A stretch of DNA of 45,696 nucleotides from Paracoccaceae bacterium. Lineage in GTDB: Bacteria > Pseudomonadota > Alphaproteobacteria > Rhodobacterales > Rhodobacteraceae. The stretch spans positions 1 to 45,696 of the forward strand of contig JALQUU010000016.1 of assembly GCA_023260655.1 (NCBI GenBank), written 5' to 3'. Below are positions 16,679 to 25,592 of this stretch, piece by piece; within the stretch, counting starts at the first letter, position 1, and each line of letters opens with the position of its first letter. The notes under the pieces were generated by a model. That model was not told the DNA's origin. It saw only the letters and a list, made by a program, of their open reading frames with translations, and made no database searches. The translations under genes and the position numbers were made by a program.

Positions 16679-17707
16679 ATGCGCTCCAACCGGGTGATCC
16701 ACACCGTTTCCGTTCATGCCGAAGGCGAAGTGGGGGATGTGATCGTGGGCGGGGTAGCCCCACCCCCCGGCGACACGCTTTGGGAGCAATCGCGGTTTCT
16801 GGCCAAGGATCAGGACCTGCGCCGCTTCATGCTGAACGAACCGCGTGGCGGGGTGTTCCGGCATGTGAACCTTTTGGTACCCCCGAAAGACCCGCGCGCC
16901 CAGATGGGGTTTCTCATCATGGAGCCGGAAGACACGCCGCCGATGTCAGGCTCGAACTCGATCTGCGTGGCAACCGCGCTTCTGGATAGCGGCATCCTGC
17001 CCATGCAGGAGCCTGTGACGGAACTTGTGCTGGAAGCTCCGGGCGGCTTGGTGAAGGTGCGCGCCGATTGCCGGAACGGGAAGGCCGAGCGCATCCATGT
17101 GCAAAACCTGCCCTCTTTCGCGGCTAAGTTGGGCGCGAAGATCGAGGTCGAGGGGCTTGGGACGCTCACCGTGGATACGGCTTTCGGCGGCGATAGTTTC
17201 GTGATCGTCGATGCGGCGGCACTGAGGTTCGAGATCGCTCCGCAAGAAGCGCGCGACATCGCGCGACTCGGTGTGAGGATTTCGGATGCGGCAACCGAGC
17301 AACTGGGCTTTCATCACCCCACCCTGCCCGATTGGCGGCACATCTCCTTCTGCCTTTTCGCAGGGCCGATCAGCCGTGAAGGCGATACGTTGAAGGCAGG
17401 TTCCGCCGTGGCGATCCGCCCCGGCAAGGTGGATCGCTCGCCCACAGGCACGGGCGTTTCGGCGCGGATGGCGGTTCTGGCGGCGAAAGGCGAGATGGCG
17501 GCGCATGAGCGTTTCGTTGCTACGTCGATCATCGGCTCGGAGTTCACGGGCCGGATCGTTGGCGAAGCACTTGTAGGCGATACGCGGGCGATCCTTCCAG
17601 AAATCTCGGGGCGCGCATGGGTGACGGGCACGCATCAGCACATGCTTGATCCCGCCGATCCGTGGCCTCAAGGCTACAAACTTTCCGACACATGGGGCCA
17701 CGAATAA
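16679..17707 (+). CDS. Proline racemase-family protein with Ser/Thr in place of the catalytic cysteines
   Basis: A 342-residue protein of the proline racemase superfamily (proline racemase, 4-hydroxyproline 2-epimerase, trans-3-hydroxyproline dehydratase). Domain landmarks are [17 protein letters not shown] and [21 protein letters not shown]. The usual catalytic MCGH is MSGS here (Ser90), and the second site S-P-C-GTG is SPTGTG (Thr256). Cys/Cys, Cys/Thr and Ser/Cys forms are known for epimerases and dehydratases; I recall no characterised Ser/Thr form. The ATG follows the previous stop by one base, and the next gene starts 22 bases after this one. Probably an epimerase or dehydratase for a proline derivative. 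Confidence 0.86.
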   Translation: MRSNRVIHTVSVHAEGEVGDVIVGGVAPPPGDTLWEQSRFLAKDQDLRRFMLNEPRGGVFRHVNLLVPPKDPRAQMGFLIMEPEDTPPMSGSNSICVATALLDSGILPMQEPVTELVLEAPGGLVKVRADCRNGKAERIHVQNLPSFAAKLGAKIEVEGLGTLTVDTAFGGDSFVIVDAAALRFEIAPQEARDIARLGVRISDAATEQLGFHHPTLPDWRHISFCLFAGPISREGDTLKAGSAVAIRPGKVDRSPTGTGVSARMAVLAAKGEMAAHERFVATSIIGSEFTGRIVGEALVGDTRAILPEISGRAWVTGTHQHMLDPADPWPQGYKLSDTWGHE

Positions 17708-17729
17708 GAGCCAAGAATAAGGGGCACAC

Positions 17730-19712
17730 ATGACCGCCTTCCCGCATGTCTTCAATCCGGTGCAGCTGCGCCACAAGACCCTTCGCAACCGCGTGGTGTT
17801 CGGCGCCCATACCACCAATATGAGCCGCGATGGCCTGCCATGGGACCAGCACGTCGCCTATTACCGCGAGCGCGCGATGGGCGGTGCGGGGATGATCGTG
17901 ATGGAGCCAATGCCTGTGCATGCGGCGGCTGTGCTCACACGCGGGAACTTCCGCCACTCGACGGACGAGGTGATCCCGCATTTCCGCAAGATTACTGATG
18001 CCGTGCACGAAGAAGGCGCGGTGATCCTCCAGCAGCTTTACCACATCGGCGCGCATGGCGATGCGGACCTCTCGTTCCATCCCAACTGGTCCCCCTCGGG
18101 CGGCCCGAGCTATCACGACAATGACGGCTCGCACGCCATGACCGAGCGGGAAATCTACGAGACCATGGAGGGCTATGTAGAAGCCGCGCGGCGCTGCAAG
18201 GAAGCAGGCTTTGACGGTGTGGAATTCTGGGCGGCATATCATGCCCTGCCCGACCAGTTCTGGACTCCCTTCTCGAACCAGCGGACCGACCAATGGGGCG
18301 GATCGCTGGAAAACCGCACACGGTTCAGCCGCGAAGCCATGGCCCGTATCCGCAAAGTGTGCGGCGAGGATTTCATCGTCGGCCTCGCGGTGAGTGACGA
18401 ATATGACGTCGAAGTCGCGCTGCAGCGCGAGAGCATGGCCGAGATCATCGAGCGCCATGACCGCGACAACCTGATGGATTATGTGACCTGCGGCTCGGGC
18501 GGTTATTTCGATTTCTACAAGCTGATGCCAACCTTCATCTATGGCGAGAAGCTGGGCGCGGACCTGTCGCGCACCTTGAAAGGCGTGGTAAAAAACTGCC
18601 TCGTCACCGCCGAAAGCCACATCCGCACGCCCGACAACGCCAACGAGGTGATCGGATCAGGTGGGGCGGATATGGTCTCGATCGTGCGCGGCCAGATCGC
18701 CGACCCGCATCTGGTGAACAAAGCGTTGCGCGGCAACCCGGAGGACATCCGCGGCTGCCTCTCCTGCAACCAGATGTGCTGGGGCCGCAGAGGGCGGGAT
18801 TACTGGATTTCCTGCGTGGTGAACCCGTCCGTCGGGCGGGAATGGGAATGGGGTGGCGATCGCTTCGCCAAGGCCGAGGCCACGAAAACCGTACTCGTGG
18901 TGGGCGCTGGCCCTGCCGGATTGGAAGCGGCGCGCGCTGCCGCCGAACGCGGGCATAAGGTGATCCTCGCGGAAGCAGGCGCGCAGATCGGCGGGCAGTT
19001 CCGGCTTGCGGGCCTCCAGCCGCGCCGCGCCCAGATCCTCGACTTGATGGCGTGGTACGAAACCCAGTTCCAGAAACTCGGCGTGGACCTGCGCTTGAAC
19101 ACTTATGTTGAGGCCGAAGATATTCCGGGCTTTGGCGCGGACGAGATTATCATTGCCACGGGCAGCCTCCCCGAAGGCCAAGGCTTCCAGAAAGCGCTTC
19201 CTCATGTGCCCGCCCTGCCCGGTATCGACGGCGGCAATGTGTGGTCTGTGGAAGATGTGCTTTCTCGCTCGGCGCGGTTGGGCAAACGGGTGATCGTGCT
19301 CGATGAAACGGGCGGCTGGCGCGGTGGTGGCACGGCGTGGAAGCTGGCGGAAGACGGCCATGAGGTGACGCTCGTCACCCCCGACGCCATGGTGGGGCGC
19401 GAATTGGTGCGCGTGGCGGCGGACTATCCGCTTCGCAAACGCTTGGCGCAACTGGGCGTCCGGTTCATCACGGAACACGGGCTCACCGGATGGGGGAACG
19501 GCGGCGCAACTGCCCAATCCGCCCTGACAGGCGTGGAAACGCGGATCGAAGCCGATAGCCTCGTTCTGGCGCTCGGCAATCGTGCGGTGACCGAGCTTTC
19601 CGATGCACTGGAAGCCGAAGGCCAGAGCTATTCCCTGATTGGCGATGCCGCCACCCCGGGCCAAGCCGCCTTCGCGTTCCACGCAGGCCGGAAAGCCGCG
19701 CTCGCGATCTGA
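17730..19712 (+). CDS. OYE/DgcA-type FMN-FeS-FAD oxidoreductase (second demethylase paralogue)
   Basis: A 660-residue flavoprotein of the same three-part plan as the product encoded two genes upstream. The FMN barrel carries [25 protein letters not shown], a pattern I associate with dimethylglycine demethylase DgcA. The Fe-S motif is complete: Cys343-x2-Cys346-x3-Cys350-x11-Cys362. A dinucleotide fold begins at [21 protein letters not shown] (Gly392). The start has AAGGGGCAC upstream. Two different demethylases in one operon suggest successive N-demethylations or two substrates. A bidirectional hairpin terminator follows. Confidence 0.87.
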   Translation: MTAFPHVFNPVQLRHKTLRNRVVFGAHTTNMSRDGLPWDQHVAYYRERAMGGAGMIVMEPMPVHAAAVLTRGNFRHSTDEVIPHFRKITDAVHEEGAVILQQLYHIGAHGDADLSFHPNWSPSGGPSYHDNDGSHAMTEREIYETMEGYVEAARRCKEAGFDGVEFWAAYHALPDQFWTPFSNQRTDQWGGSLENRTRFSREAMARIRKVCGEDFIVGLAVSDEYDVEVALQRESMAEIIERHDRDNLMDYVTCGSGGYFDFYKLMPTFIYGEKLGADLSRTLKGVVKNCLVTAESHIRTPDNANEVIGSGGADMVSIVRGQIADPHLVNKALRGNPEDIRGCLSCNQMCWGRRGRDYWISCVVNPSVGREWEWGGDRFAKAEATKTVLVVGAGPAGLEAARAAAERGHKVILAEAGAQIGGQFRLAGLQPRRAQILDLMAWYETQFQKLGVDLRLNTYVEAEDIPGFGADEIIIATGSLPEGQGFQKALPHVPALPGIDGGNVWSVEDVLSRSARLGKRVIVLDETGGWRGGGTAWKLAEDGHEVTLVTPDAMVGRELVRVAADYPLRKRLAQLGVRFITEHGLTGWGNGGATAQSALTGVETRIEADSLVLALGNRAVTELSDALEAEGQSYSLIGDAATPGQAAFAFHAGRKAALAI

Positions 19713-19718
19713 AGCAGA

Positions 19719-19748
19719 AAGGCGCGACCAGAATGCTGGCCGCGCCTT
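19719..19748. terminator. Bidirectional terminator hairpin
   Basis: AAGGCGCG (19719-19726) pairs with CGCGCCTT (19741-19748), with an inner CCAG/CTGG stem and loop AATG. It sits between the convergent demethylase and Cys-rich protein genes. T runs are short on both sides. Confidence 0.65.
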
Positions 19749-19752
19749 ATCT

Positions 19753-20007
19753 TCACTTGAGGCAGATGCCGTTGATCTTGATACGGCAGCTTTCCGTTCC
19801 CGCCGCGCCATCATCGGTATTGCCCCGAGGCTTGTTGTCGATCTTCACCTTGCGGCACCCTGCCCCCGGCACGAAGACCAACCCGCGCGTGCAGCCGCAG
19901 GAGGTTTTGGACGTCTTGCGCATGCCGTCGTAGCGGCACAGGCATTCCCCGCCCCGCGCCACAGTGGTGGCACGGTCACAGGAGAGGCGCGGCTCTTCGC
20001 GTTTCAC
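19753..20007 (-). CDS. Cys-rich C-terminal remnant, in frame with the gene upstream
   Basis: This 84-codon stretch begins with GTG immediately after the TAA of the upstream gene, in the same frame. It has nine cysteines and a motif FVPGAGCRKVKIDNKP that repeats FVPGKGCVKDRVRDDKP of the upstream product, so it reads as the continuation of the same Cys-rich repeat domain. Either it is a disrupted C-terminus, or it is reached by readthrough or reinitiation. It has no signal peptide of its own, so it would not be exported if translated separately. Confidence 0.5.
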   Translation of the reverse strand: MKREEPRLSCDRATTVARGGECLCRYDGMRKTSKTSCGCTRGLVFVPGAGCRKVKIDNKPRGNTDDGAAGTESCRIKINGICLK

Positions 20008-21381
20008 TTAATCGCCCTTCGAGTTCAGCACGGACCCGCGCGGGCAATCCTTCGGCGCGTCGATGCACACGCCTCTGCTGTTCCGCGTCGTGCCTTTCGG
20101 GCAGTCCTTCGGCTTGTCGTCCCGTACCCGATCCTTGACGCATCCCTTGCCCGGCACGAAAGTGCTGCCCTTCTGGCAATCGGGGTCTTTCGGCCTCGGG
20201 ATCGGGGGCAGGTCAACCACGGCGCAGGCTTCCGGCTGAACGGAGGCCAACGGGATGCCGAGCGCGGCGAAGAGCCCGTAGTCGATCTCGCCCGTTGCTT
20301 CGAGATTGAGGCGTATTTGCAGTTCCTGAACACCTTCGCGCGTCTTGCGGCCCGGCGATCCGTCAACCGGCCCGCCGTCGATGCCCATGGATTGCAACGC
20401 GCTCTGGATGATCGACGCCCTGTGGTAGCGGCTGTCGGAAATTCCGACCCGCACACAGTTTTTGAAGGTGCCGCCACTTTCAGTGCCGGGCAGCGTCAAC
20501 CGCATTCCGAACCGTGCCTCTTGCCCCGGCGCGAGGCGGAGAGCGCCGTTGGAGCAGGAGGTTCCGCTGCCATCGGGCCGGATGCAGCCCCAGCCATTCG
20601 CTTCCGAAATAGTCACGTCCGTCGGGCGCGCCCCATCGAAGCGGTCTTCCAGAACCATGGCTCCGGTAAAGGCCTCGGCGCTTGTTTGCGGATCGACGCG
20701 CCAAACCGTTCCCGGCCCAGCCCCGATGCCCGTTCCCCAAAGGCCGGGCATCCAGCGCATCCCCCGGCTGCCCAGATCCACTCGATCCGGCAGCCGATCG
20801 CCATTCTCATCCGGCCCAATTAGCGGCAGCCCGTAGGCCGAAGTGGTGTTCAGAAACAGCGCCGGGCCGATCCGGTCTTCCGGGTCTTCATCGACAATCG
20901 CCACGCCGAACACCTGCCCGATATCGCGCGCCAGAAGCCGGTCGCGCGGCAGGGGATCAATTTCGGAGGCATCTATACCGCGCCCGATCCGGTCCACGTC
21001 GAGGATCACGGCGCTGGCCCCATCGGGGTCGATCCAGTCGTAATGCGGATGGGCCAAGGGCACCACGGGCCGATCCGCGGCAAGGCGCGGCGTGCGGGTG
21101 GTCACACCGGAAAAGCCGCTGACCACCACAGCGCCTCGCAAATCCAATGCGCGCGGCGAACGATTTGACGGGCGCAGCAACTCCTTACCAATCGGATTGA
21201 TAATCCATGCCGGTCGCTGTGGATCAGGTGCAGTCTCTACCGTAAGCGGTTCGGCAGGCAGCGCCTGCCCCGGCAGAAGCCATCCCTGTGCGCGGCCCGA
21301 TGTCGGAGTGGCACCTGCAACGATCAAACTCGAAAACAGAATGGCCAAGACTCTGATCAAAACAGGGCGCGGTGCCAACAT
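20008..21381 (-). CDS. Exported protein with peptidoglycan-binding-like domain and Cys-rich tail, cut by in-frame stop
   Basis: A 457-residue exported protein. A signal peptide (to about AGATPTSGRAQG) is followed by a large domain I do not recognise, with calcium-loop-like DPDGAS and GPDENGDRLPDRVD. Next comes a peptidoglycan-binding-like segment (SIIQSALQSMGIDGGPVDGS...TREGVQELQIRLNLEATG), then Cys-rich repeats of the type CPKGTTRNSRGVC. The last repeat ends NSKGD-stop, with TAA exactly where the repeat pattern calls for Cys, and the frame continues for 84 codons. ATG at 21379-21381 has GGAGG upstream. Likely an envelope protein. Confidence 0.7.
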   Translation of the reverse strand: MLAPRPVLIRVLAILFSSLIVAGATPTSGRAQGWLLPGQALPAEPLTVETAPDPQRPAWIINPIGKELLRPSNRSPRALDLRGAVVVSGFSGVTTRTPRLAADRPVVPLAHPHYDWIDPDGASAVILDVDRIGRGIDASEIDPLPRDRLLARDIGQVFGVAIVDEDPEDRIGPALFLNTTSAYGLPLIGPDENGDRLPDRVDLGSRGMRWMPGLWGTGIGAGPGTVWRVDPQTSAEAFTGAMVLEDRFDGARPTDVTISEANGWGCIRPDGSGTSCSNGALRLAPGQEARFGMRLTLPGTESGGTFKNCVRVGISDSRYHRASIIQSALQSMGIDGGPVDGSPGRKTREGVQELQIRLNLEATGEIDYGLFAALGIPLASVQPEACAVVDLPPIPRPKDPDCQKGSTFVPGKGCVKDRVRDDKPKDCPKGTTRNSRGVCIDAPKDCPRGSVLNSKGD

Positions 21382-21399
21382 GGAGGGCCTCCAATACAC

Positions 21400-21562
21400 T
21401 CGTAAATTACAATGGCCCTTAGCCTAGGGGGCCATGCCAAACCGCGCCTAGCTGTCGTCTTGAACAGGCCGCGCCCGCGATGCCCTGAAAACAAGAGGGA
21501 TACGGCGCGCTGATCAGCGCTTGGATATAGCCAATTCGCTTTCCTGCGGATAAGGCAGGCCT
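21400..21562. promoter_or_regulatory. Divergent intergenic region with a short palindrome
   Basis: 163 bases between the exported Cys-rich protein (minus) and the RNA methyltransferase (plus). It holds an inverted repeat ATGGCCC...GGGCCAT (21412-21435). No gene is seen. It should contain both promoters, but no clear -35/-10 pair stands out. Confidence 0.3.
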
Positions 21563-22666
21563 ATGAACGAATTCGAGATCTTCCTCTCCGTTGCCCCCGG
21601 GCTTGAAACCACCTTGGCCGAAGAGGCGCGGGAGGCGGGGTTTCGTGACGTGTCCGTGGGTGTTGGCGGCGTGACGGTATTGGGCGGATGGCCAGAGGTC
21701 TGGCGCGCCAATCTGGTGCTGCGGGGGGCCTCGCGCGTCTTGGCGCGGATCGGATCTTTCCGTGCGATGCATCTGGCCCAACTCGACAAGCGGGCGCGGA
21801 AGTTTCCTTGGGGGGATGTCATCAAGACGGATATTCCCCTTCGCGTCGAAGTGACAACGCGCGCTTCGAAAATCTATCACGCAGGAGCGGCCAAGCAGCG
21901 TGTCGAGCGCGCGCTCACCGAAGAGTTCGGCGCGAAACTCGCCGACGACGCGCCCCTTGCGATCAAGGTCCGCATCGAGGATGACCTCTGCACCATCAGC
22001 GTCGACACCTCCGGTGAAGGCCTCCACAAGCGCGGGCACAAGCACGGTGTGGGCAAAGCGCCGATGCGCGAAACGCTTGCCGCGATGTTCCTGCGCCAAT
22101 ACGGTTATACCGGGCAGGAACCCATTTACGATCCGATGTGCGGCTCGGGGACATTCGTGATCGAAGCGGCGGAAATTGCGATGGGGCTGCTGCCGGGCCG
22201 TTCCCGCAATTTCGCCTTCGAGCACCTGACCACCTTCGACCCAGACGCCTTTGCCGCCATGAAAGCGCAGGCGCCGAAGCCCGTCACCGGCCTCGTTTTC
22301 ACGGGCTCCGACCGCGACGATGGCGCGATCCGCAATGCCACCGCCAATGCCGAACGGGCAGGCGTGGCCGCGCTTTGCGAGTTCAAGCGCTGTGCCGTCT
22401 CTGATGCCGAACCTCCCGCCGGAAAGCCCGGCCTCGTCATGGTAAACCCGCCCTATGGTGCGCGGATCGGTGACAGGAAGCTCCTCTTCGCCCTCTATGG
22501 CGCACTTGGCCAGACGCTAAAAACACGCTTCAAAGGCTGGCGGGTTGGTATCGTCACCTCTGATGGTGGCCTTGCCAAAGCCACTGGCCTGCCGTTCCTG
22601 CCCCCCGGCCCTCCGGTCGCGCATGGTGGGTTGGGCGTAACGCTCTGGCGGACCGATCCCCTCTGA
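21563..22666 (+). CDS. THUMP-domain class I SAM-dependent RNA methyltransferase (RlmL N-terminal type)
   Basis: A 367-residue enzyme. The N-terminal ferredoxin-like/THUMP part (EIFLSVAPGLETTLAEEAREAGF, to about residue 165) includes the RNA-binding TSGEGLHKRGHK. A Rossmann methyltransferase follows, with DPMCGSGTFVIEAAE (about 190) and the N6-adenine/N2-guanine catalytic motif NPPYG (about 295). This is the layout of RlmL/YcbY N-terminal half, which makes m2G2445 in 23S rRNA. The exact target here is inferred from family. Confidence 0.9.
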   Translation: MNEFEIFLSVAPGLETTLAEEAREAGFRDVSVGVGGVTVLGGWPEVWRANLVLRGASRVLARIGSFRAMHLAQLDKRARKFPWGDVIKTDIPLRVEVTTRASKIYHAGAAKQRVERALTEEFGAKLADDAPLAIKVRIEDDLCTISVDTSGEGLHKRGHKHGVGKAPMRETLAAMFLRQYGYTGQEPIYDPMCGSGTFVIEAAEIAMGLLPGRSRNFAFEHLTTFDPDAFAAMKAQAPKPVTGLVFTGSDRDDGAIRNATANAERAGVAALCEFKRCAVSDAEPPAGKPGLVMVNPPYGARIGDRKLLFALYGALGQTLKTRFKGWRVGIVTSDGGLAKATGLPFLPPGPPVAHGGLGVTLWRTDPL

Positions 22667-22760
22667 TCCCGCCTTTGGCCACCCGCCACTCGAACCGCGC
22701 TTTACATATCAATTTTTTTGAATATATAAGGTGCAACAGATTCCGCGCGACAGGCTTGCC

Positions 22761-24527
22761 ATGAAACCCCTGAAGATTACCCGTGCCGCTCTTGAGCGGA
22801 ACTTGCCCATCCTCACATGGGCCAAGACCTATAACCGTGACACCCTGACCTCCGATCTCGTGGCGGCAGTGATCGTGACGATCATGCTGATCCCTCAATC
22901 GCTGGCCTATGCGCTACTTGCGGGCCTGCCGCCGGAGATGGGCCTTTACGCCTCGATCCTGCCGCTGATCGCTTACGGGATCTTCGGCACCTCGCGCGCA
23001 CTGGCCGTGGGCCCCGTTGCGGTCGTTTCGCTGATGACTGCCTCGTCCATTGGCACACTGGAGCTTTCCACCCCTGCCGAATACGCCGCCGCGGCCATCA
23101 CACTCGCCTTCATCTCCGGCGCGATCCTGACCGTGATGGGCGTTCTCCGCCTCGGCTTTCTGGCCAATTTCCTCTCGCATCCAGTGATCGCGGGCTTCAT
23201 CACTGCCTCCGGTATCCTGATCGCAACCAGCCAGTTGAAGCACATCTTCGGCATTAAGGCTGAAGGCCATAACCTGATCGATACGGTCATCTCGCTCTTC
23301 GAGAACCAGCACATGACCAACCCGATCACGCTCTTCATCGGCCTGACTACAACTGCCTTCCTCTTCTGGGTCCGCAAAGGGCTAAAACCTCTCCTGATTT
23401 CCTTCGGCCTGAAGCCGCGCCTTGCGGATATTCTTGCCAAGGCTGGCCCAGTTGCGGCTGTGGCGGTGACGATCCTCGCAACGGTCATTTTCGGCCTCGA
23501 CAAGAAGGGCGTTTCGATTGTGGGCGAAGTGCCAATGGGTCTTCCGCCGCTCACCTTCCCGTCGTTCTCGCCCAGCTTGGTGAGCCAGCTTTTCATCCCC
23601 GCCCTCCTGATCTCGATCATCGGCTTCGTTGAATCGGTTTCGGTGGCGCAAACGCTCGCGGCAAAGAAGCGCCAGCGCATCATTCCGGATCAGGAACTCG
23701 TGGGCCTCGGCACAGCGAATATCGCGGCGTCTTTCACGGGCGGCTATCCGGTCACGGGTGGTTTCGCGCGTTCGGTGGTGAACTTCGATGCGGGCGCCGA
23801 AACGCCCGCGGCAGGGGCCTTCACTTCTGTGGGCATTCTGTTCGCCGCCCTGCTTCTAACCCCGCTCCTTTATTTCCTCCCCAAGGCAACGCTTGCTGCC
23901 ACGATCATCGTCGCGGTTCTGAGCCTCGTGGATTTCTCGATCCTCAAGCGCACGTGGGGCTATTCGAAGGTTGATTTCACGGCGGTTTCCGCAACCATCC
24001 TGCTCACCCTCGGCCTCGGCGTGGAAGCAGGTGTGTCGGCTGGCGTGCTGATCTCGATCTTCCTGCACCTCTACAAAACCTCTCGCCCGCACGTGGCCGA
24101 AGTGGGCTTGGTGCCGGGAACCCAGCACTTCCGCAACATCAACCGCCATCAGGTGCAAACGCATCCTTCGATGGTCACGCTGCGGATCGACGAGAGCCTC
24201 TACTTCGCCAATGCGCGCTTCCTTGAGGATCTCGTGCTGAACCGCATCGCCTGCGACCAGCCGATCAAGAACATCGTCCTGATGTGCTCGGCGGTGAACG
24301 AGATCGACACCTCGGCGCTGGAAAGCCTCGAAGAGATCAACCGTCGCCTCAAGGATGCCGGGATCAAGCTGCACTTCTCGGAAGTGAAAGGCCCGGTGAT
24401 GGACCGCCTCAAGCGCTCGCACTTCCTTGAAGAGCTCTCCGGCGAGGTGTTCCTGTCGCAATACGACGCGATGGTGAAGCTCACCCGCCCCTACCTTGGC
24501 GACAACGGAAAAGCTGCCGCCGAGTAA
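22761..24527 (+). CDS. SulP family anion transporter with STAS domain
   Basis: A 588-residue inner-membrane permease. The N-terminal part shows the SulP signature (TSDLVAAVIVTIMLIPQSLAYALLAGLPPEMGLYASILP is the first helix pair) and about 12-14 hydrophobic helices to residue ~435. A cytoplasmic STAS domain follows (about 455-575; TLRIDESLYFANARFLEDLV, VLMCSAVNEIDTSALESLEEI). Substrates of the family are sulfate, bicarbonate or dicarboxylates, and no neighbour indicates which. ATG 22761 is chosen; an in-frame GTG at 22731 would add 10 residues. The upstream 90 bases are unusually AT-rich (22706-22729) and may hold the promoter. Confidence 0.92.
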   Translation: MKPLKITRAALERNLPILTWAKTYNRDTLTSDLVAAVIVTIMLIPQSLAYALLAGLPPEMGLYASILPLIAYGIFGTSRALAVGPVAVVSLMTASSIGTLELSTPAEYAAAAITLAFISGAILTVMGVLRLGFLANFLSHPVIAGFITASGILIATSQLKHIFGIKAEGHNLIDTVISLFENQHMTNPITLFIGLTTTAFLFWVRKGLKPLLISFGLKPRLADILAKAGPVAAVAVTILATVIFGLDKKGVSIVGEVPMGLPPLTFPSFSPSLVSQLFIPALLISIIGFVESVSVAQTLAAKKRQRIIPDQELVGLGTANIAASFTGGYPVTGGFARSVVNFDAGAETPAAGAFTSVGILFAALLLTPLLYFLPKATLAATIIVAVLSLVDFSILKRTWGYSKVDFTAVSATILLTLGLGVEAGVSAGVLISIFLHLYKTSRPHVAEVGLVPGTQHFRNINRHQVQTHPSMVTLRIDESLYFANARFLEDLVLNRIACDQPIKNIVLMCSAVNEIDTSALESLEEINRRLKDAGIKLHFSEVKGPVMDRLKRSHFLEELSGEVFLSQYDAMVKLTRPYLGDNGKAAAE

Positions 24528-24533
24528 GCAAAG

Positions 24534-24556
24534 GCCCCGACTGGACAAGTCGGGGC
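24534..24556 (+). terminator. Hairpin behind the SulP gene
   Basis: A perfect 9-bp stem GCCCCGACT/AGTCGGGGC (24534-24542 with 24548-24556) and five-base loop, directly after the transporter stop. It has no T run, so its terminator strength is uncertain. Confidence 0.6.
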
Positions 24557-24595
24557 AACCCATGCCACCCTCGGCGCGAAATGCATGGGGGAACC

Positions 24596-25582
24596 ATGGA
24601 AAAACTACGCGAAAGCAACACGTTGCTACCGCAGCTCACCGAGCCGCGCAATCCGGGCACGGCACTCGATATGGATTGGGTGCTCTCAGCCACGGCGAAC
24701 ACATCGGCTATCGAACGGCGCTGCGCGACTTTGCCTGGGCGGCGCTCGGTGAAAAAAGACTATCAGGCCGCATGGCTCTGCCGCGCGATCTCGGTGATCG
24801 ACCTAACCACGCTCTCGGGTGATGACACCGAAGGCCGCGTCCGCCGCCTTTGCGCCAAAGCACGCCAACCCGTCCGCGCCGATATTCTCGAAGCGCTCGG
24901 GATGGAGGGGCTCACGGTTGGCGCGGTCTGCGTTTACCACGATATGGTCGCCACAGCTGTGGACGCCCTGAAAGGCTCGGGCATTCCGGTTGCTGCCGTT
25001 TCCACGGGCTTTCCGGCGGGCCTTTCGCCCCTGCCCTTGCGCTTGGCTGAGATAGGCGAAAGCGTGAAAGACGGGGCGGAAGAAATCGACATCGTGATTT
25101 CCCGCCGCCATGTGCTCACCGGAAACTGGCAAGCGCTATACGAAGAGATGCGCGCGATGCGCGAAGCCTGCGGGCATGCCCATGTGAAAGCCATTCTGGC
25201 CACGGGCGAGTTGGGCACGCTGCGCAATGTGGCGCGCGCCTCGCTCGTTTGCATGATGGCGGGGGCCGATTTCATCAAAACCTCTACGGGCAAGGAAAGC
25301 GTGAACGCTACGCTGCCCGTGTCCCTCGTGATGATCCGCGCCATCCGCGACTATTACGAGCGTACGGGCATCCGCATCGGGTACAAACCGGCCGGCGGGA
25401 TTTCCAAGGCGAAAGACGCGCTGGTTTATCTCTCGCTCATCAAGGAAGAACTCGGCGACCGCTGGCTCCGCCCTGACCTCTTCCGCTTCGGCGCGTCCTC
25501 GCTTCTGGGCGATATCGAACGCCAACTCGAACACCACCTCACGGGGCGCTATTCAGCCTCGTGGCGGCATTCCATGGCCTGA
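24596..25582 (+). CDS. deoC: Deoxyribose-phosphate aldolase
   Basis: Splits 2-deoxyribose 5-phosphate into glyceraldehyde 3-phosphate and acetaldehyde during deoxynucleoside breakdown. The 328 residues are nearer the longer eukaryote-like DERA than the 250-residue E. coli form, with an extra ~75 N-terminal residues. The Schiff-base Lys228 lies in ADFIKTSTGK, the proton-relay lysine in IGYKPAGGIS, and IDLTTLSGDDT and CVYHDMV are other family blocks. ATG 24596 has GGGGGAA close upstream; ATG 24581 is the alternative. It lies 10 bases before an aldehyde dehydrogenase that can oxidise its product. Confidence 0.95.
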   Translation: MEKLRESNTLLPQLTEPRNPGTALDMDWVLSATANTSAIERRCATLPGRRSVKKDYQAAWLCRAISVIDLTTLSGDDTEGRVRRLCAKARQPVRADILEALGMEGLTVGAVCVYHDMVATAVDALKGSGIPVAAVSTGFPAGLSPLPLRLAEIGESVKDGAEEIDIVISRRHVLTGNWQALYEEMRAMREACGHAHVKAILATGELGTLRNVARASLVCMMAGADFIKTSTGKESVNATLPVSLVMIRAIRDYYERTGIRIGYKPAGGISKAKDALVYLSLIKEELGDRWLRPDLFRFGASSLLGDIERQLEHHLTGRYSASWRHSMA

Positions 25583-25592
25583 GGGGGCATCC

